Origin: Streptosporangium lutulentum
GTDB lineage: Bacteria > Actinomycetota > Actinomycetes > Streptosporangiales > Streptosporangiaceae
DNA length: 64,000 bases
Reading direction: 5' to 3'
Assembly (NCBI RefSeq): GCF_030811455.1
Contig: NZ_JAUSQU010000001.1
Location: 930,001-994,000, forward strand
The notes under the pieces were generated by a model. It was not told the DNA's origin, searched no databases, and saw only the letters and a program-made list of their open reading frames with translations. Position numbers and translations under genes: made by a program. Below, piece after piece: positions 62,284 to 64,000 of the stretch. Numbering within the stretch: position 1 is the stretch's first letter; the number at the start of each line of letters is the position of its first letter.

Positions 62284-63333
62284 ATGAGTGCGATGACCGC
62301 TGTGGCCGTGGAGCCGTTCGGACTGAGATGGGACGGTGACAGCTTCGAGGCCGGGGTCCTGGCACTGGGGAAGGAGCTCCAGCGGGTGCCGGTGGACGAG
62401 GTCCTGGCCAAGGCGAACCGCGTCTCGAAGAGGAAGGGCGCGGCCGGGACCGGGGCGTTCGGCCCGATGAGTCCCAAGCCGGTGGACTGGTACTGCTTCG
62501 ACGCCGGCGACAACGCCACCCGCGAGTGGTACCCCCAGGGGCTCACCTGCGCCTCCGACGCCGGGACGGGAACCGGTGGGAGCGTGTTCGTGGTGAGCTG
62601 GTACCACACTCCGTCGTCGGGGGCCGAGCGGGGCATCCGCCTGTCGTTCCTCGACACGGGGTCGCTCCGCTACCGGCACGTCCTGCTGGTGACGGCCCGC
62701 GCGGACGGGAACATCGTGCCGATCAACATCCACGCGGGCGGCGTCGCCTGGTACGAAGGGCTGCTCTACGTCGCCGACACCACCCGTGGGCTGCGGGTGT
62801 TCGACCTTGAGCACATCTACGAGATCGACGGCGACGACGAGAACACGATCGGCAAGAAGGGCGGGGTCCACAACGCCTTCGGCTACCGCTACGTGATGCC
62901 GCAGACCGGCGCCTGGATCTCGACCGGCACCGCCAGGTTCTCCTTCGCCGCGATCGACCGCAGCACCTCGCCCGACACCCTGATCTCCGGCGAGTACGTG
63001 GACACCCCGGGCGAGTTCGGCAGGGTGGCCCGCTGGCCGCTGACCTCCGCGGGCTCCCTGCGGAAGGGTGCCGACGGCACCGCCGCCGCCCTCGACGCCT
63101 ACCGCCTCCCCGCGGCGAGGATCCAGGGCGCGCTCTCCTACAACGGCACCTGGTACCTCAGCCAGGGCGCGGGCTCGACCAAGAACGGCACGCTGGTGGT
63201 GGTCGGGGACACGGTCAAGAAGCGGCCCTATCCCGTGGGCCCGGAGGACCTCACCTGTGTCCGGGACAAGAAGACGGTGTGGAGCGTGAGCGAGTTCGCG
63301 GGCCGCCGCGTGGTGTACGGCGTGCCGCTGTAG
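62284..63333 (+). CDS. Conserved protein, beta-propeller-like, function unknown
   Basis: The 349-residue product has repeated beta-strand-like blocks (GVAWYEGLLYVADTTRGLRV, and ALSYNGTWYLSQGAGSTKNG followed by TLVVVGDTVKKRP). They suggest a propeller of about five blades. There is no signal peptide or membrane segment. AAGGAG precedes the ATG at 62284. It lies between the GCS2-type gene and the convergent pyroglutamyl-peptidase gene. I do not recognise the family and infer no reaction. Confidence 0.7.
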   Translation: MSAMTAVAVEPFGLRWDGDSFEAGVLALGKELQRVPVDEVLAKANRVSKRKGAAGTGAFGPMSPKPVDWYCFDAGDNATREWYPQGLTCASDAGTGTGGSVFVVSWYHTPSSGAERGIRLSFLDTGSLRYRHVLLVTARADGNIVPINIHAGGVAWYEGLLYVADTTRGLRVFDLEHIYEIDGDDENTIGKKGGVHNAFGYRYVMPQTGAWISTGTARFSFAAIDRSTSPDTLISGEYVDTPGEFGRVARWPLTSAGSLRKGADGTAAALDAYRLPAARIQGALSYNGTWYLSQGAGSTKNGTLVVVGDTVKKRPYPVGPEDLTCVRDKKTVWSVSEFAGRRVVYGVPL

Positions 63334-63359
63334 GAGCCCCCGCACCGAGGCCGCCGGCC

Positions 63360-63989
63360 TCAGTGCAGGGAGCCGCCGATCAGGCGCAGGTCGTCTTCCG
63401 GCGAGACGGAGACGGCGGCGGTCACGATCGCCCCCAGCGCCTCGGCGATCATCGGGATCGGCATGGACGGCTTGGCCCCGTCGAGAACCTGCCCGGGGGC
63501 GAACGGCACGTGCACGAAGCCTCCGCGCACGGCGGGCCGCTCGGTGGCGATCAGGTGCATGAGGCCGTAGAAGACGTGGTTGCAGACGAACGTCCCGGCG
63601 CTGTGCGACACGCTCGCCGGGACCCCGGCCGACCGCGCCGCCGCCACGCAGGCCTTCACCGGCAGCGTGGAGAAGTAGGCGGCCGGGCCGCCGCGCACCA
63701 CCGGCTCGTCGATCGGCCGCTGCCCGGCGTTGTCCGGGATGCGGGCGTCGTCGAGGTTGACGGCCACCCGCTCCACCGTGACGTCGGGCCGTCCCCCGGC
63801 CTGCCCGACGCAGACGATCACCGACGGTTCGTACTCCAGCACCGCCGCCCGCAGGTGCGCGAGCGCCTCGCCGAACACGCACGGCAGTTGTACGGCCCGC
63901 ACCTCGGGCACGAGCTTGACCGCCTCCCACGAGGGGTTGACGACGGCGCCGTCGAACGGCTCGAAGCCGGTCAGCAGGATGTCCCTCAT
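63360..63989 (-). CDS. pcp: Pyroglutamyl-peptidase I
   Basis: The 209-residue C15 cysteine peptidase removes N-terminal pyroglutamate from peptides. The start MRDILLTGFEPFDGAVVNPS matches the family, and the catalytic Glu (E73, in RPDVTVERVAVN), Cys (C136, AGTFVCNHVFY) and His (H160, GGFVHVPF) are all present. It is cytoplasmic. The gene is complete; 11 nt remain to the window edge, so the upstream neighbour is not visible. Confidence 0.95.
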   Translation of the reverse strand: MRDILLTGFEPFDGAVVNPSWEAVKLVPEVRAVQLPCVFGEALAHLRAAVLEYEPSVIVCVGQAGGRPDVTVERVAVNLDDARIPDNAGQRPIDEPVVRGGPAAYFSTLPVKACVAAARSAGVPASVSHSAGTFVCNHVFYGLMHLIATERPAVRGGFVHVPFAPGQVLDGAKPSMPIPMIAEALGAIVTAAVSVSPEDDLRLIGGSLH

Positions 63990-64000
63990 CGCGGGTCCAC

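Noticed and set aside
62224..63930. 568-residue minus-strand frame across the last two genes
   Set aside because: It spans two genes in the wrong frame and ends in a shadow; both real genes have proper starts and motifs.
1..64000. CRISPR array, tRNA or rRNA genes
   Set aside because: No regularly spaced repeats and no tRNA- or rRNA-like sequence were recognised on reading; the only tandem repeats are the 24-bp units near 28960.

Overview
The window is high-GC, GTG-rich, densely coding chromosomal DNA typical of an actinomycete. Gene content (PopR/ClpP module, SARP and NB-ARC regulators, PucR regulator, vanadium haloperoxidase, DUF6351 and DUF6510 proteins, large secreted glycosidases) suggests a mycelial actinobacterium of the Streptosporangiales or Streptomycetales type. 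That taxonomic call is inference from content; no rRNA or tRNA gene is present.

Left half (about 1-33 kb) is an accessory-looking patchwork of regulator plus enzyme units. In order: a DUF2975 membrane protein cut by the window edge; a MerR regulator coupled to a small Cys-Cys protein behind a MerR-type promoter; a class A beta-lactamase with unusual active-site residues; a MarR/esterase divergon around a perfect 48-bp palindrome; a PopR-like regulator convergent with a two-gene clpP operon, with a match to the remembered PopR box; an NB-ARC/TPR regulator; MFS/HxlR, aldo-keto reductase and MarR/EamA units; an NAD(P)-binding reductase; a secreted tyrosine phosphatase; a Cys/His-rich small protein; a lipoprotein; a vanadium haloperoxidase; a Phd/PIN toxin-antitoxin pair; a DUF1772/NmrA pair with a divergent LysR; a secreted metallophosphoesterase; an alpha/beta hydrolase; a repeat-bearing secreted peptide; and a 1112-residue SARP-ATPase regulator.

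Decayed genes are scattered through this half: an acyl-CoA ligase with one nonsense and three frameshift lesions, a second relic of the same ligase 3' end 14 kb away marked by a 44-nt repeat, IS5 and ISL3 transposase tails, an aminoglycoside-phosphotransferase-like tail, a VOC fragment and a possible recombinase zinc-finger fragment.

Right half (33-64 kb) is more orderly. A PucR-type regulator precedes two secreted hydrolase-like proteins. A FAD-linked oxidase diverges from a three-gene operon (molybdopterin oxidoreductase, ferredoxin-reductase-like protein, DUF6510). A cell-surface carbohydrate locus follows, all on the minus strand: two giant secreted glycosidases sharing a C-terminal domain, then a WxL-like secreted protein and a DUF916-like membrane protein. 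A broken LacI gene sits at its upstream end. Metabolic genes complete the window: aldo-keto reductase, MBL hydrolase, S9 peptidase, XRE regulator with zinc alcohol dehydrogenase, SDR, GCS2 ligase, an unrecognised protein and pyroglutamyl peptidase.

The most distinctive candidates for a second look are the PopR/ClpP module with one serine-less ClpP, and the WxL/DUF916 plus glycosidase surface locus with its shared C-terminal domain.
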